A DNA stretch of 64,000 bases from Nageia nagi (taxonomy: Eukaryota > Pinophyta). The stretch spans positions 59,334,001 through 59,398,000 of the forward strand of contig JBITNC010000001.1 of the NCBI GenBank assembly GCA_050084985.1. The letters are read 5' to 3'. Positions 47,529-58,000 of the stretch are shown here, piece after piece. The notes beneath the pieces were generated by a model, which was given only the letters and a program-made list of their open reading frames with translations, did not search any database and had not been told where the DNA came from. The translations under genes and the position numbers were made by a program. Numbering within the stretch: the stretch's first letter is position 1; the number at the start of each line of letters is the position of its first letter.

Positions 47529-49073
47529 TTGGTGATTAATATATCAAGGATTAGAAGGGATGATGATGTCTCATTTCAATATGATCCTATACCACCAGTA
47601 ATTCATAAGAGGAGGATAGATATTTCATCATTAGATGATGAAGACCAGATAGCACCAAACATTCATCATAGGAGAATAGACATATCTTTAGATGAAAATG
47701 AGGTATATATTATGAATGTATACTCAAATTTTATTAGATAAGTAGAAATTTAAAATTAATTAAATTTTCACTTTTATTAAATTATATGTTTTTATTAAAT
47801 AGTTAATATTGTGGATAATGTTATAGGATCATCTTCAATATTTATCTTTAGAGGATGATGATGATTGTGAGGTAATTAATTAGCATGCATGACTGTTTAA
47901 TTTAATTTTCAATTTTTCCATGAAGGATTTTCTAATTTTTATTGATGTTTATATTAGTCCCAATTAAAATTATTATTAAACTTAATTAAGTCATCAATTG
48001 AAAGAGATAAAGTAGCTATAAAGTTGTACCTAGTAGGATGTGCATTTCTAGGAGCTAAACTAATGGATGAAAATGTCATAGAAGGATTTAGTGAGTCTTT
48101 CACTCTTTATTATAGAGAACTTGTTGTATGTGGTTGTTCAATATGTAAGTGTTGGAAAAAAAATCAAAGGGGAGATGAAATATATTATTATGAAAATGAT
48201 GGTCTACCTAATATAGAGGGAGCATTACCTCCTACGATTAAGAAATATCCCATTGGTCTCGTTGAACCTACTAGATATTTTGAACATTTAAAAGAAAATG
48301 TTAAGGTTAGAATGCCAAAATATGTAGATTCATAAAATTAAGATAGAGCAAAAAAAAGTACAATAACAAGAAATGAAGGATGACTTCATCGATTACAACT
48401 ACCAAATGTTGAACCAGTCAAGCTACCAGATGAGAGTGTTGGTGATTTGCATTTAACACCTAATATTATACATTTATACAAGTCTACCTATGATTGTAAG
48501 GCATGTGGTGCATGGAAAATCAAAAAACCTTTTACAAAAGCTTATGAACAATTCACTTATTATGGTCATTCATATATGATTAAACCTTCTAATATACCTA
48601 ATACAGGAATGGGTTTGTTTATATTATCAAATGTACGAGTTCATCCATTCACTAAAAAAGAACCATTGATGCCATTTGTGTACCAATCTATAATATTATG
48701 GACTAGAGGATAATAACATAATTATTTATTTAGTATGGATAAATATGGTATGTGTGTAAATGCAACATCATAAATAAAAGATGCAAAACATATGTATATT
48801 AATGGTTAATTGAAGATACATGGAAACATTATAAGATATATATATAGCTCCAAAGGCACAAGTAGTCCAGCAAACTATGATTTTATGAAATAAGCAAATG
48901 GTAAATGTGACTTTATGCTTAAAAAAAGGAAAATTTTTATAGGTGTGGCTCTTATTGTAACTCTTAACCCTAGTGATGAGATCTTAGTGCATTACAACAT
49001 CAATAAACATATTCTATCACATAAGAGACATATGGATTCAGGAGATCCAAATGTATTTATTAAAATAGGATAA
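47529..49073 (+). pseudogene. SET-domain protein gene carried by the CACTA element
   Basis: Three exons with GT/AG borders: 47529-47702 (two copies of an IH-x-RRIDIS repeat, the second as RRIDISLDENE), 47827-47871 (DHLQYLSLEDDDDCE) and 47991-49073. Exon 3 keeps one frame for about 360 codons and is broken only by nonsense codons (e.g. 48333, 48339, 48381, 48711, 48714). It holds a Cys cluster (VVCGCSICKCWKK, about 48126), then KACGAWK, and a SET domain: PSNIPNTGMGLFILSN (G-x-G-L-F at 48606-48620), YLFSMDKYGMCVNAT (about 48723), IIRYIYSSKGTSSPANYDF (48828-48884) and PSDEILVHYN (48969-48998). SET enzymes transfer methyl groups from S-adenosylmethionine to lysine; here NHS is replaced by YSS and the Tyr of H-Y-N is kept. 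Host gene capture or an element-specific gene are both possible. Confidence 0.75.
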
Positions 49074-49385
49074 AAGCATAAATAAAAAGGATATTTTAGT
49101 AAAAATTGAATAATTTTTGTAGTGCTAAGCATGTAGTCATAACTGTAGACTATGTTATTTACTATTTTGTTGAAGATCCTTAAGGGATTTTATTTGTTGA
49201 ATAACACAATTGTTAGAATTGTTGATATATTTTTACTTATACTCATGTTATTTATGCAATTTTTACTTAAACTTATGTACTTGTTAAATTTATTGACATA
49301 TACTTATTGGATATTACAAATAATTGTTAAAGTTATTTATTTAATTACATTAATTATTTATAGTAACTAGTTTCATAGGCACATC
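49074..49385 (+). other. Intron-like AT-rich gap between SET and transposase parts
   Basis: Starts after the SET frame's stop and ends near TTTCATAG (49371-49378). Very T-rich, no domain. A 72-codon frame here is low-complexity. Whether SET and transposase shared one transcript is unknown. Confidence 0.35.
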
Positions 49386-51775
49386 ATATTGCAACAGATA
49401 CACAAGATGAGTCAAATATAGTATCTTATATTCCAACCTTACATTGAAAAAATATTCATTGGAAAAAAAGGAAGCAAATAAATAATATATTAAGTAGGGA
49501 TGCATATGTATAATTCATTACAAATCCAAATCCAATGGCACCTATTTAACTCATGAATTCATATAGTGAAAATGATGAAAGATATTATAACGCTTATGAT
49601 CAACAACAAAATGCAATGCATGATTTATTTTAATAAATATATACACATGAAGATGATACAAATGTAGACATGAATGATAATCCTCATGAACATGATGATG
49701 GAAGAGGAGGTGATTTAGAAAATGATAACATGTATGTTGCTGCTAAAATACTTTTATGCAATGGAGCATCTATTTCCAAGTTCGAAGCGCTCCTACTTAT
49801 CATGAATATAAAGGCCAAAAATGGATGGTTAGATACATTTGTCAATGATCTTTTGAAGTATGTATTTTTTTTACAATTTTTTTCATTTTTGTAAATTTAT
49901 TAAACATTTTTCAAACTTTATTGATTATATACATAATAATTTTATGGTTTTATTTATATTATAGGTTACTATATGAAAAATTACTTCTAATTGATAATGT
50001 CATCCCTTATTCATTTAGAAAAGCATGAAAAATTTTAAGGATGTAGGGTACCATGTTTTTAATACCATGCTTGTGTTAATGATTGCATATTATATAGAGG
50101 ATGATATAAAAATTTAGTGTATGTCCAAAGTGGTGTAAGTAGATATCGTCCAAAAACTACAGGAAAAAATGTTCCTTTAAAGGTTTTTCACCATATTCTA
50201 ATTATTGATAGATTCATTAAAATGTATAAGTGTGATTCACTTGCATAGTATATGGATTGGCATGCAAAGAATAGAAGTGAAGATGATGTATTATGCATTC
50301 CTAAAGATTCAAAAGAAATGAAATGTATAAAAAATATGTGGCCCAATAAATTTCAAGATGAACCTAGAAGTTTGAGGTTGGGTTTAGCAATTGATGATGT
50401 CAATCCACATTCCATATAATCATTTAATTATTCAATGTGGCCCATTTTTATATTCAATTATAACATACCTCCATGGATGTCCTTGAAAAAGGAATATTTA
50501 ATGTTAACTCTTTTAGTTCTTGGACCAAATTAGGTGAAAAATGTGGATATCTACCTTGAACCATTAATTGAAGAACTAATACAATTATGAAATGGAATAA
50601 AAAATATAACTAACATAAGTAGACCCATCCAACAAATATCATTCATATTGTATGGCATACTATTTTGGACTATACATGATTATACAAGTCTTAGTGTTTG
50701 TTCAAGTATGTATATATTATTTCTATTACATTTACATTTATATTAAAATATTCAATTTAATAATATTAGATATAGTAATTATTATCTAATAAAAATGTAT
50801 TGCAGGCAAGCATATAAAAGGTTATCATGCTTTTCCATGGTGCATAGAAAATCTCATAGCAAGATATTCAAAATACTTGTAGAAGATGGAATTCCTTCGC
50901 CATAGAAAATATTTACCATTAGATCATGAGTTTTGAAATATGAAATCATATTTTAATGGTCAAATTGATCACATCAAAACTCTCAAATATGCATCTCTTG
51001 AGGATTGGTTGAAAAAGTACCAAGAAAGTGAAGAAAATTATTGGATAAAAGCCTTTGAGGAAGGTATTGCTAAAGACCTAGAGGATGTTATTGTTAAAAA
51101 AGATGACTTACCTCAAGGTAAAATTTAATAAAATACTATATTAAACATTATTTTTAACATGTCATTAATTCAATTATTTTATCAATTAAATGTTTACATT
51201 TGCATATATTTTTAGGTATGAATATATTGTGCATTTTTTATAATCTAAAATATTGGAAGGATTTATTAGTGACACATTTATTGGATCATATGCATATTAT
51301 AAAGAATGTTGCATCTTCTTTATATTGATATACAACAAGCAAAGAATTAGATAGTATTCAACTGAGATATGATTTAAAGGCTACCAAAACAAAATGTACC
51401 TTTTGGATAACAAAAAATACAAATGGAATAACAAATGCACCTATTCCAGACTCATGGATTATGACCAAAGATGAAGTGAACATTCCACACAATCTTGTTA
51501 GAGCCATTAAAATACCAATGAGATATGCATCATCTCTAAGAAAAGCATTCATAATTGATGGAAAAATGATAGGATTGAAGTCTCATGATTATCACAACTT
51601 ATTGAAGGTATTATCATATTATATGCATATCAAAAACATTAAATACATTTGTATTTATATATATTTTATTCATATATATTTTTATTAATATAAATTTTGC
51701 TATAGATTATTTTTCCACTTACAATTTATGGATGTACGACTCTACCTACTGATTTAAGATACGTAATTAGTTGAC
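49386..51775 (+). pseudogene. CACTA transposase, TNP2 (Transposase_21) family
   Basis: Exons with GT/AG borders: up to 49857, 49965-50705, 50806-51117, 51216-51607 and 51706-about 51770. Motifs in order: GASISKFEALLLI and NGWLDTFVNDLL (49770-49850), LLYEKLL, ACVNDCILYRG (about 50077), RYRPKTTGKNVPLKVFH (about 50142), MDWHAKNRSEDDVL, LRLGLAIDDVNPHS (about 50375), YSMWPIF, YNIPPWMSLKKEYLMLTLL (about 50458), DIYLEPLIEEL, FLRHRKYLPLDHEF, YWKDLLVTHLLDHMHIIKNV (about 51250), GLKSHDYHNLL and YGCTTLP. This is the TNP2 order; the Asp in LAIDD and LLDHMH match the family's catalytic region. Frameshifts (near the CPKC pair, 50125) and stops inactivate it. It would cut the element ends in the nucleus. 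Confidence 0.9.
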
Positions 51776-51953
51776 TATTATTATTTCTAAGGTATTTCAT
51801 GCTATTTATGATACTATTCAATGAAAATATATAGTGTATTTATTGTTATTTTGTATATTTTAATATAATTTAAATACATATTATGATATTGATTATATTT
51901 TCATAACTAAGTGTTTGAATAACATTTTTATGTAAATGTTATAATACTTGTAG
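51776..51953. other. Intron-like gap; DUF4218 part missing
   Basis: In typical plant TNP2 proteins a DUF4218 region follows the transposase core. Here only ~180 bp of AT-rich DNA separates the core from the DUF4216-like exon, so that part is lost or never present. Confidence 0.4.
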
Positions 51954-52407
51954 GCATTATCTTTTCCTGCAATGTGGGCATACAATCAACACTTTAGAAT
52001 TAAAAAGAAAGATATTAATAGAATGAATTTTGATAGTGGAGTGATGGTTGATTTTGATCAAGCAACTCATGCAAGTACAAAAGATACAAACTTGATAGAA
52101 GGAAAAATACAATATTTTGAAAAAATTCAAGAAATCATACAATTGAATTTTAGATCATTCAAATGTGTAGTATTCAAATATAAATGGTTTGAAGGATTTG
52201 TAAATAGAACCTAATGGTTACTATGCAATCAACTCTATACAATATTTAGCTCAAGAAAAAGATCCATATGTTTTACCACAACATTGTAGTTAAATACATT
52301 TTTGTCCAGATGTATTAGATGAAAAGATGTTGTTTGTTATTGATTATGATCCAAGAGGGAAACATGTTGTACATATTCTTGATGAAAATGATAACAATGG
52401 TGATTAA
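51954..52407 (+). pseudogene. TNP2 C-terminal DUF4216-like exon
   Basis: After an acceptor (TTGTAG, 51948-51953) the frame reads FPAMWAYNQHF, MNFDSGVMVDFDQAT, IQEIIQLNFRSFKCVVFKYK (about 52127-52185), WFEGFVN and, after a frameshift, YYAINSIQYLAQEKDPYVLP (about 52215-52275), then FVIDYDPRGKHVVHILDEND to TAA 52405. The pattern V-V-F-K-x-x-W-F ... G-x-x-x-x-N ... DP-x-V-L-P is that of DUF4216, which follows the transposase in many plant CACTA elements. Confidence 0.75.
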
Positions 52408-52974
52408 AATATTACATATACATTTGAGTAATTAAACATTATATATATTGATATATTTAGTGGTTTCAGGTTGACTTACATATGAATTTGAATTATAGTA
52501 TTTTTTTTAATGTTTTGTAATTTGTAGATTACTTCCAATCAATTACTCATTAATATATTACACATATTACATGTATTTTCATGTTTAATATGTTCAATCA
52601 ATTAATCCATATATATGTAATCATTCAAAATATGAAAATGTATATACATGCTTGTGGTGGTCAATTTAATATTGGCATAGGATGGACATGAGATATTCTT
52701 CATCAATTATATGTAATGAGACCACACAATAAATGTATATTATGAGAATGTGTTATTCAAAATGTCAAGATTTACATGATTAAACATCAACTAAAGAGTC
52801 AAGTAATGCATAAAGTAAAATGTCAAAAAATAGCATGAAAAATGCATCAACCCATGCATCATGTAATGCATCAATAAAGGTGTCAGTATGCAAAAAAATG
52901 AGTTTTGACATAGACTTACAATCCCTAATGCTTAAATCATCATAGCATCAATAGTCATTTTTTGATGCATTAAA
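52408..52974. other. CACTA right subterminal region
   Basis: AT-rich. From about 52780 many GCATCA/TGATGC words appear in both orientations. A 28-bp stretch (52847-52874, TCAACCCATGCATCA then AATGCATCAA) is repeated at 39553-39580 in the same orientation with two differences. No 23-bp array as at the left end. Confidence 0.6.
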
Positions 52975-53003
52975 TGATGCAAAATGACTAAAATGTGGTA
53001 GTG
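52975..53003 (-). repeat. CACTA right terminal inverted repeat
   Basis: Reverse complement begins CACTACCACATTTT and ends TTTTGCATCA. Followed by TCA (53004-53006), identical to 39443-39445. Confidence 0.9.
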
Positions 53004-53025
53004 TCAATGCTATTTAACTATTGAA

Positions 53026-53087
53026 TGATAAGTACTAAAATTCTATTTCAAGACTATGATAAGTACTAAAATTCTATTTCAAGACTA
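53026..53087. repeat. 31-bp perfect tandem duplication
   Basis: A unit starting TGATAAGTACTAAAATTC and ending TTTCAAGACTA occurs twice in a row, identical, 23 bp beyond the CACTA end. Confidence 0.85.
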
Positions 53088-54990
53088 AGTGTTCATTCTT
53101 CACACTAATTGGTAGAATTTGATTCTCATCAAAGCTAATAATTTCATCATGATCCTATTTTTGAGATCCAATCAAGAAACTAAGTAAAATGACTATCTTT
53201 TTTTTTCTTTAGTCACATCAAGTAACAAAAGTAGGAGGAAGGGACTAAGTGATTTTATGTGGTTGCACTATCTTAACTTATTATCTAGAAGTAGCCAAGG
53301 CCTTTCCCAATAATTGCATCAATTTTGAAGTTTAATTGAACATAAATTAGGGTTTTTTCTTATCACATTGACTTACCTATATATCCCAAAGAGATTAAAT
53401 CTTCCTACTAAGTTAAAATCAAGATTCATGTTTACCACAAAATGATTAAGGTTTCCTTCTAGGTCATGTCAATTAGAAATCATATTTGAGCCAACCATTG
53501 ATCATTAAGATTATATCCTAACCATTTGATCTATATTTTTCAGCCCATTTATGTATGAAACATGTCATCATCATATTAATTATAATTTAATCACCTATAA
53601 ATATGCATGCATTATTCATTTATCTCATTCATGAGTTTATGAGCCTTTAGTCACATTTAGGTAGAAATATAGATGAGAGCAACTTGAAATTTTCTTACAT
53701 TCATATTAAATTTAATACTATATGATAGCTATAGATTACATTGCAATAATCACACTTGTGTTTAAGCCTATTTGGAACCAATTACAACATAACCAAGTCT
53801 AATACTTGGCCATCATTTCAAACTGTATTCTCTTATTACATTGATCTTAACTTTAACCCTAACATGATAAAGTATGTTTACCATATAATAGTGACATTAA
53901 AACTTAACTTGATGCAAATAAGTATTCCATTCATGTCATAATGCTTTTAAATTTCTAGCCTAAAAATGACTAACTCAAGATCTGTAGTCGTATCAAGGTT
54001 AAAGTTTACCTTGAAAAGACATAGAAAATTGTAGAAGTTGCACCAAGGTTAAAATCTAGGTAGATTTGACTTAATAAAAAATAAAAAAATCATAAAAAAT
54101 ATAAAATTCTAAAATTAATTTTTATATTTTGAGTTTGGGTCACCCTTAGTCCTCACCTTTGAAAATGTACAAATCATAATGTGATAAAATTTTAAATGGA
54201 TTTTCATGCTTATGATGATTTCATATTGAAGTTCTTTATATCATGAACCTATCATTGTTTACAATTCATCAAATGGAGATATGGTTTGTAATATATTAAT
54301 TTTTTAATTTAATTTAGTAAACTTATTTAAATTGATAATTATTTTATTTTCGAGTATGGTTTTTAGCAATATGAAAAATTCAAATCCTATTTTGTAACCA
54401 CTCATTATGAAGATATTGATCCCATGAATCTCATAAAATTTACTAATTGAAAAATGGAATTTGTATGCAAAATTTATATGAAAAATCATCCATCAATCCT
54501 TGATTTTCAAATTAATTCAAAATTGCCAAAATCAACCTAAGAGCAATCCAGAATTTTAAATAGCTTGAACTTGATCATTCTATGATCGAACATAATCATG
54601 TAACACTCATTTTGATCAACATAGAATAAGGATCATAGGAAATATATTTTCTTATGTCTCAAGTTATTTTGAAAGAGAAATCTGAATTTGAGATCGTTCC
54701 ATCAACTAATTAGCAACCACCACTTATTTCCTTCTGCTCAACTCTAAAATCAGACTATAAAAGGGAAATATGTGCCCAAAATAAAGTGTTTTCTAGGATT
54801 TAGAATCTTAAAAGAAATAAATAAATTCATTAACATATCCCTTTATCATATCTGATTAAGGATTAAATTTTGAGCGATTAAAGAGAATCATCTTGACACA
54901 TTGTTGTAAATTCATACTTTGAAATGATCTAACTAAAACTAGTAGCTAGGATGAGTTAGAATGATAAGTAAGAGTGACCACATAGGATTC
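53088..54990. other. Non-coding DNA
   Basis: No gene or domain recognised on either strand. The short frames at 53756-53941 and 54489-54304 look accidental. Confidence 0.5.
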
Positions 54991-54994
54991 AAAT

Positions 54995-57185
54995 ACTACC
55001 AAGAAGATGCAATTGTTGGAAGTAAGTCCAAACGTTGTAACATATACTAGTATTTACTCCAACATTATTTAATAAATGTGTCAATAGGGGAGCTCTATAG
55101 GGAGAAATGAATAACCTTCGAATAGTAGAATGATTTGGATCATATATGTAAATAGTGGAAGAATACATGAGGTCTAAAATTCATTTGATAAGATACATTA
55201 TTAAAACATATTTCCATGGAATGCAACATTTATAGGATCTATATAAAAATTGATTAACTAATAGGGCCTAAGCAATTCTTAACTAGATGCAATTATCATG
55301 TGTAACAACATACTCTATAACCTACCAGCATTCTTTAGTATTTATCAATATGGGGGTTCTATATAAGGTATGAAAATACATCAATAAAAGTTTAAAATAA
55401 TATCCAATTGAATAATATGGGTATGAGTACCTTGATAAACATGTACACAACATGTGGAACTCTTGAAGAATACATAACACCTAAGGATTTCTTAAAAATA
55501 TGCATGATGCTACCACAATTTTGTAATGATCAAGGATATGCACATAATGGGTTTAAGGAGGAACTAGAGGAAATTTTAAGGAAATACCTCAAATAGATAT
55601 AATTCCAAAGAATGCAATGATCACATGATATGTGCAGAATAATAGTGTGAACTCGGCTATAAGAGACCAATAATATAGACTCCAATCATATAACACAAAT
55701 ATAATATAATGGAAGAAACTTGAAAATCAATATTCTTCTCATTCCTAAATTCAAACTACTTCTCAAAGATAATACAAACCATCATATAGCAATCAAAAAC
55801 CAAAGAAACCCAAAAAATGTCTTTCTAAAAGTAGCTAAGCATAGAAATGAGTCAGATTGAATCTGAATTTAATGTACACATCCCTCTAACAATAATAAAC
55901 TTCAATTTAAAATATCAGTAGTCAATGTATAATAAAATATATTAAAGTTTTAACATTCAAAAATATCCAAAAAACATGGGAACATAAACTAAAAGCCAAT
56001 TTTGGGAACCTAAATGGAGGAATTAGGTCCCAAAAATATTTTTTTAAGAGTTAAGAAACTATAACTTTCACCTAATGCAAAACATGCATATGAAACCACC
56101 TTTTAAATTTCAAGAAAATAGACATAAGGGTCAAAAGTTATAGCTTTGGCAAGATGCATCATTTTAAATTTCAAGGTAAATGGACATAAGGTTCAAAAGT
56201 TACGGCTTCAATAAGGTGCATCAAATAAGAACAATATAGTTATTCTCTAATATTTTTAGTATATACCACCATGAGATATTTGAAAGAAAGCTCTAAATTG
56301 TTAGACTAACTACATTCTAAAAAGAGTTTCATGGACTAGAATATCATAGGTTCTAAGTTGAGATCAATTGGATATAAGGCTAGGAAATTGTTTGACAAGA
56401 TCCATGTTGCTAATAAATTTTATAGACTATAATAACCATATGACAACCACAAAATGGGTTATCTAAAAATGATTTTAGAGACTTTTTATCAGTTTTAATG
56501 ATCAAGTAAAATCAATCTTTGCAAGTTTACCTTCATTTATTTAGAACACACCACCATGGGAGCATTGGAACAAGGTGTGGTCATCTATCAAAGAATAACA
56601 AAAAGTGGTTTGTCACTAATTATTATAGTTGTAAGAACCTTGATGTACATGTGTTCAAAATATGTTAATAATTCATGTGGTGGGGAATTTATTTGATAAG
56701 ATAGATGATGCATACATTATTTCATGGGGTGAAATGAGCTTTCTGATACATCTCTAGATATTTAAAGCAGATATAATTTTTAAAGTGTAAAATCACTATA
56801 CAATATTTTCTAGCATTCTTCCAACACATGCAATAATGGGAAATTTAGAAAAATGAATATACATACATCAAATAGAAGCTAACAATGCATTATTTTATGA
56901 GCTACAATGATTAGATGGTATGTAATTCATGGTTAGAACAAAGATACCCTTAACTTTTTGAATCTAAAGGTTTCTTGGAAACCAACTTAGATAGCATAAT
57001 ATTTATGTTATTCTACTTGGATGTAACCATACAAATCTAGTGGATGAGGTCCATAAATGCTTTTATAGCATGAGTGATCTTTATTGCATTATTCTCTAGA
57101 TGAATTATTACACATGTATTATTCATCTCCTTGTTCATCCAATGATCTTGAGAAAGCTCTAAATTCCATTGCAAGATGCCTAAAT
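54995..57185 (+). pseudogene. Second PPR pseudogene, heavily decayed
   Basis: Plus-strand traces of PLS repeats: QLLEVSPNVVTYTSI (about 55008), MSTLINMYTTCGTLEE (55420-55467), QGYAHNGFKEELEEI (55533-55575), TTMGALEQGVVIYQRITKSG (56552-56605), VRTLMYMCSKYVN (about 56630) and an E-motif trace (VDEVHKCFYSMSDLYCII, 57041-57095; YYTCIIHLLVHP). Repeat unit text is like that of the 21-29 kb cluster but more decayed. It stops at the end of the E motif; no E+ or DYW follows. Confidence 0.65.
56101..56222. repeat. 61-bp tandem duplication
   Basis: Two units share TTTTAAATTTCAAG, then ACATAAG(G)GTCAAAAGTTA and an AAG(A/G)TGCATC end. Inside the second PPR remnant, in non-PPR text, so probably inserted or spacer sequence. 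Confidence 0.7.
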
Positions 57186-57544
57186 ATGAAACAAATAGAA
57201 GTTTCAGTTCAATATCTAATAAATTTAACTTATTCAACCCTTCAAATCTTACACAAATAAGAATTTTGAAAAGTAGAAAACTATTATTTTTTGAGGATTG
57301 GTTTTTCTTCATAGCTCATTCAAATAGCTTACAAGAAAAAGTGTTAGAAATTATATACAAAGTTCTAAAATTATGTGGATTGACTTTTCATTTTGGGGTT
57401 TACATCATCCATAATTCTCTATGAAAGTTGGGTTGCAAATATTTTTATGAAATGTTTGAGAACTTGAAGAACAACACCCTTAAAATGACTAAGTCCTTGA
57501 TCCTTCACAAAATTTGAGAAACATCATGCTAGAGTTGGAAGAAT
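57186..57544. other. Non-coding DNA
   Basis: Short overlapping frames on both strands (57037-57312 minus, 57176-57424 plus) have no domain. Nothing recognised. Confidence 0.45.
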
Positions 57545-58000
57545 GTTTTAGCTAACTTTCATAGAGAGATATTATTTTGAGTTCTATTTAAACTATTAGA
57601 AAGGTGATAATATTATTCAAAATATTTAAAATATTCAAAGAGAAAATTTGATGATAAAAAATAGAAAACCCAAATAAATATTCTTAAGGGTAGAGAAACA
57701 AGGTCATTAATAATGTAAAGTCTCAACCGTCAAATGGTCATAATTTTTACATCAAGACTTCATTTTTAGTATTTTTGGGTGTTTTGGAAATAAGTAAATG
57801 TTATATATAATTATAATAATATTTTGGGATCTAATATGATGTTTTAAGGTTAAAAAAAAAAGGATAAATAGTCTAGTTACACGAACAATAATAAAAAAAT
57901 TCTAACTATTAAATGTCCATAACTTTCATGTTTAAGCTCTATTTTCCATGCTATTTGAACTGTTAGAGACTTTAAAATAATATATTCAATATAATAACAT
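57545..58000. repeat. Diverged tandem repeat, ~170-bp units, three copies
   Basis: Copies near 57551, 57728 and 57910 share ATAACTTTCAT/ATAATTTTTAC, a TTTTGAG/CTTCATT motif, TATTTGAACTGTTAGA or TATTTAAACTATTAGA, and an AATATTATTCAA-like end. Non-coding. Confidence 0.5.

Larger units (their letters stand above)
39446..53003 (+). mobile_element. Complete CACTA (En/Spm) transposon carrying a SET-domain gene
   Basis: The 13,558-bp element begins CACTACTACATTTTG and ends, on the opposite strand, CACTACCACATTTT. The 29-bp ends match at 23 positions and are followed on both outer sides by TCA, the 3-bp target duplication usual for CACTA elements. Inside are a subterminal repeat array, a TNPA-like gene (minus), telomere-like arrays, a SET-domain reading frame (plus), a TNP2 transposase (plus) and a DUF4216-like segment (plus). 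Stops and small frameshifts make it non-autonomous now. The ends are well kept, so it might still be moved by an active relative (inference). Confidence 0.9.

Noticed and set aside
49152-49370. 72-codon membrane-like frame
   Set aside because: T-rich, low-complexity, inside an intron-like gap of the CACTA element; no start context or domain.
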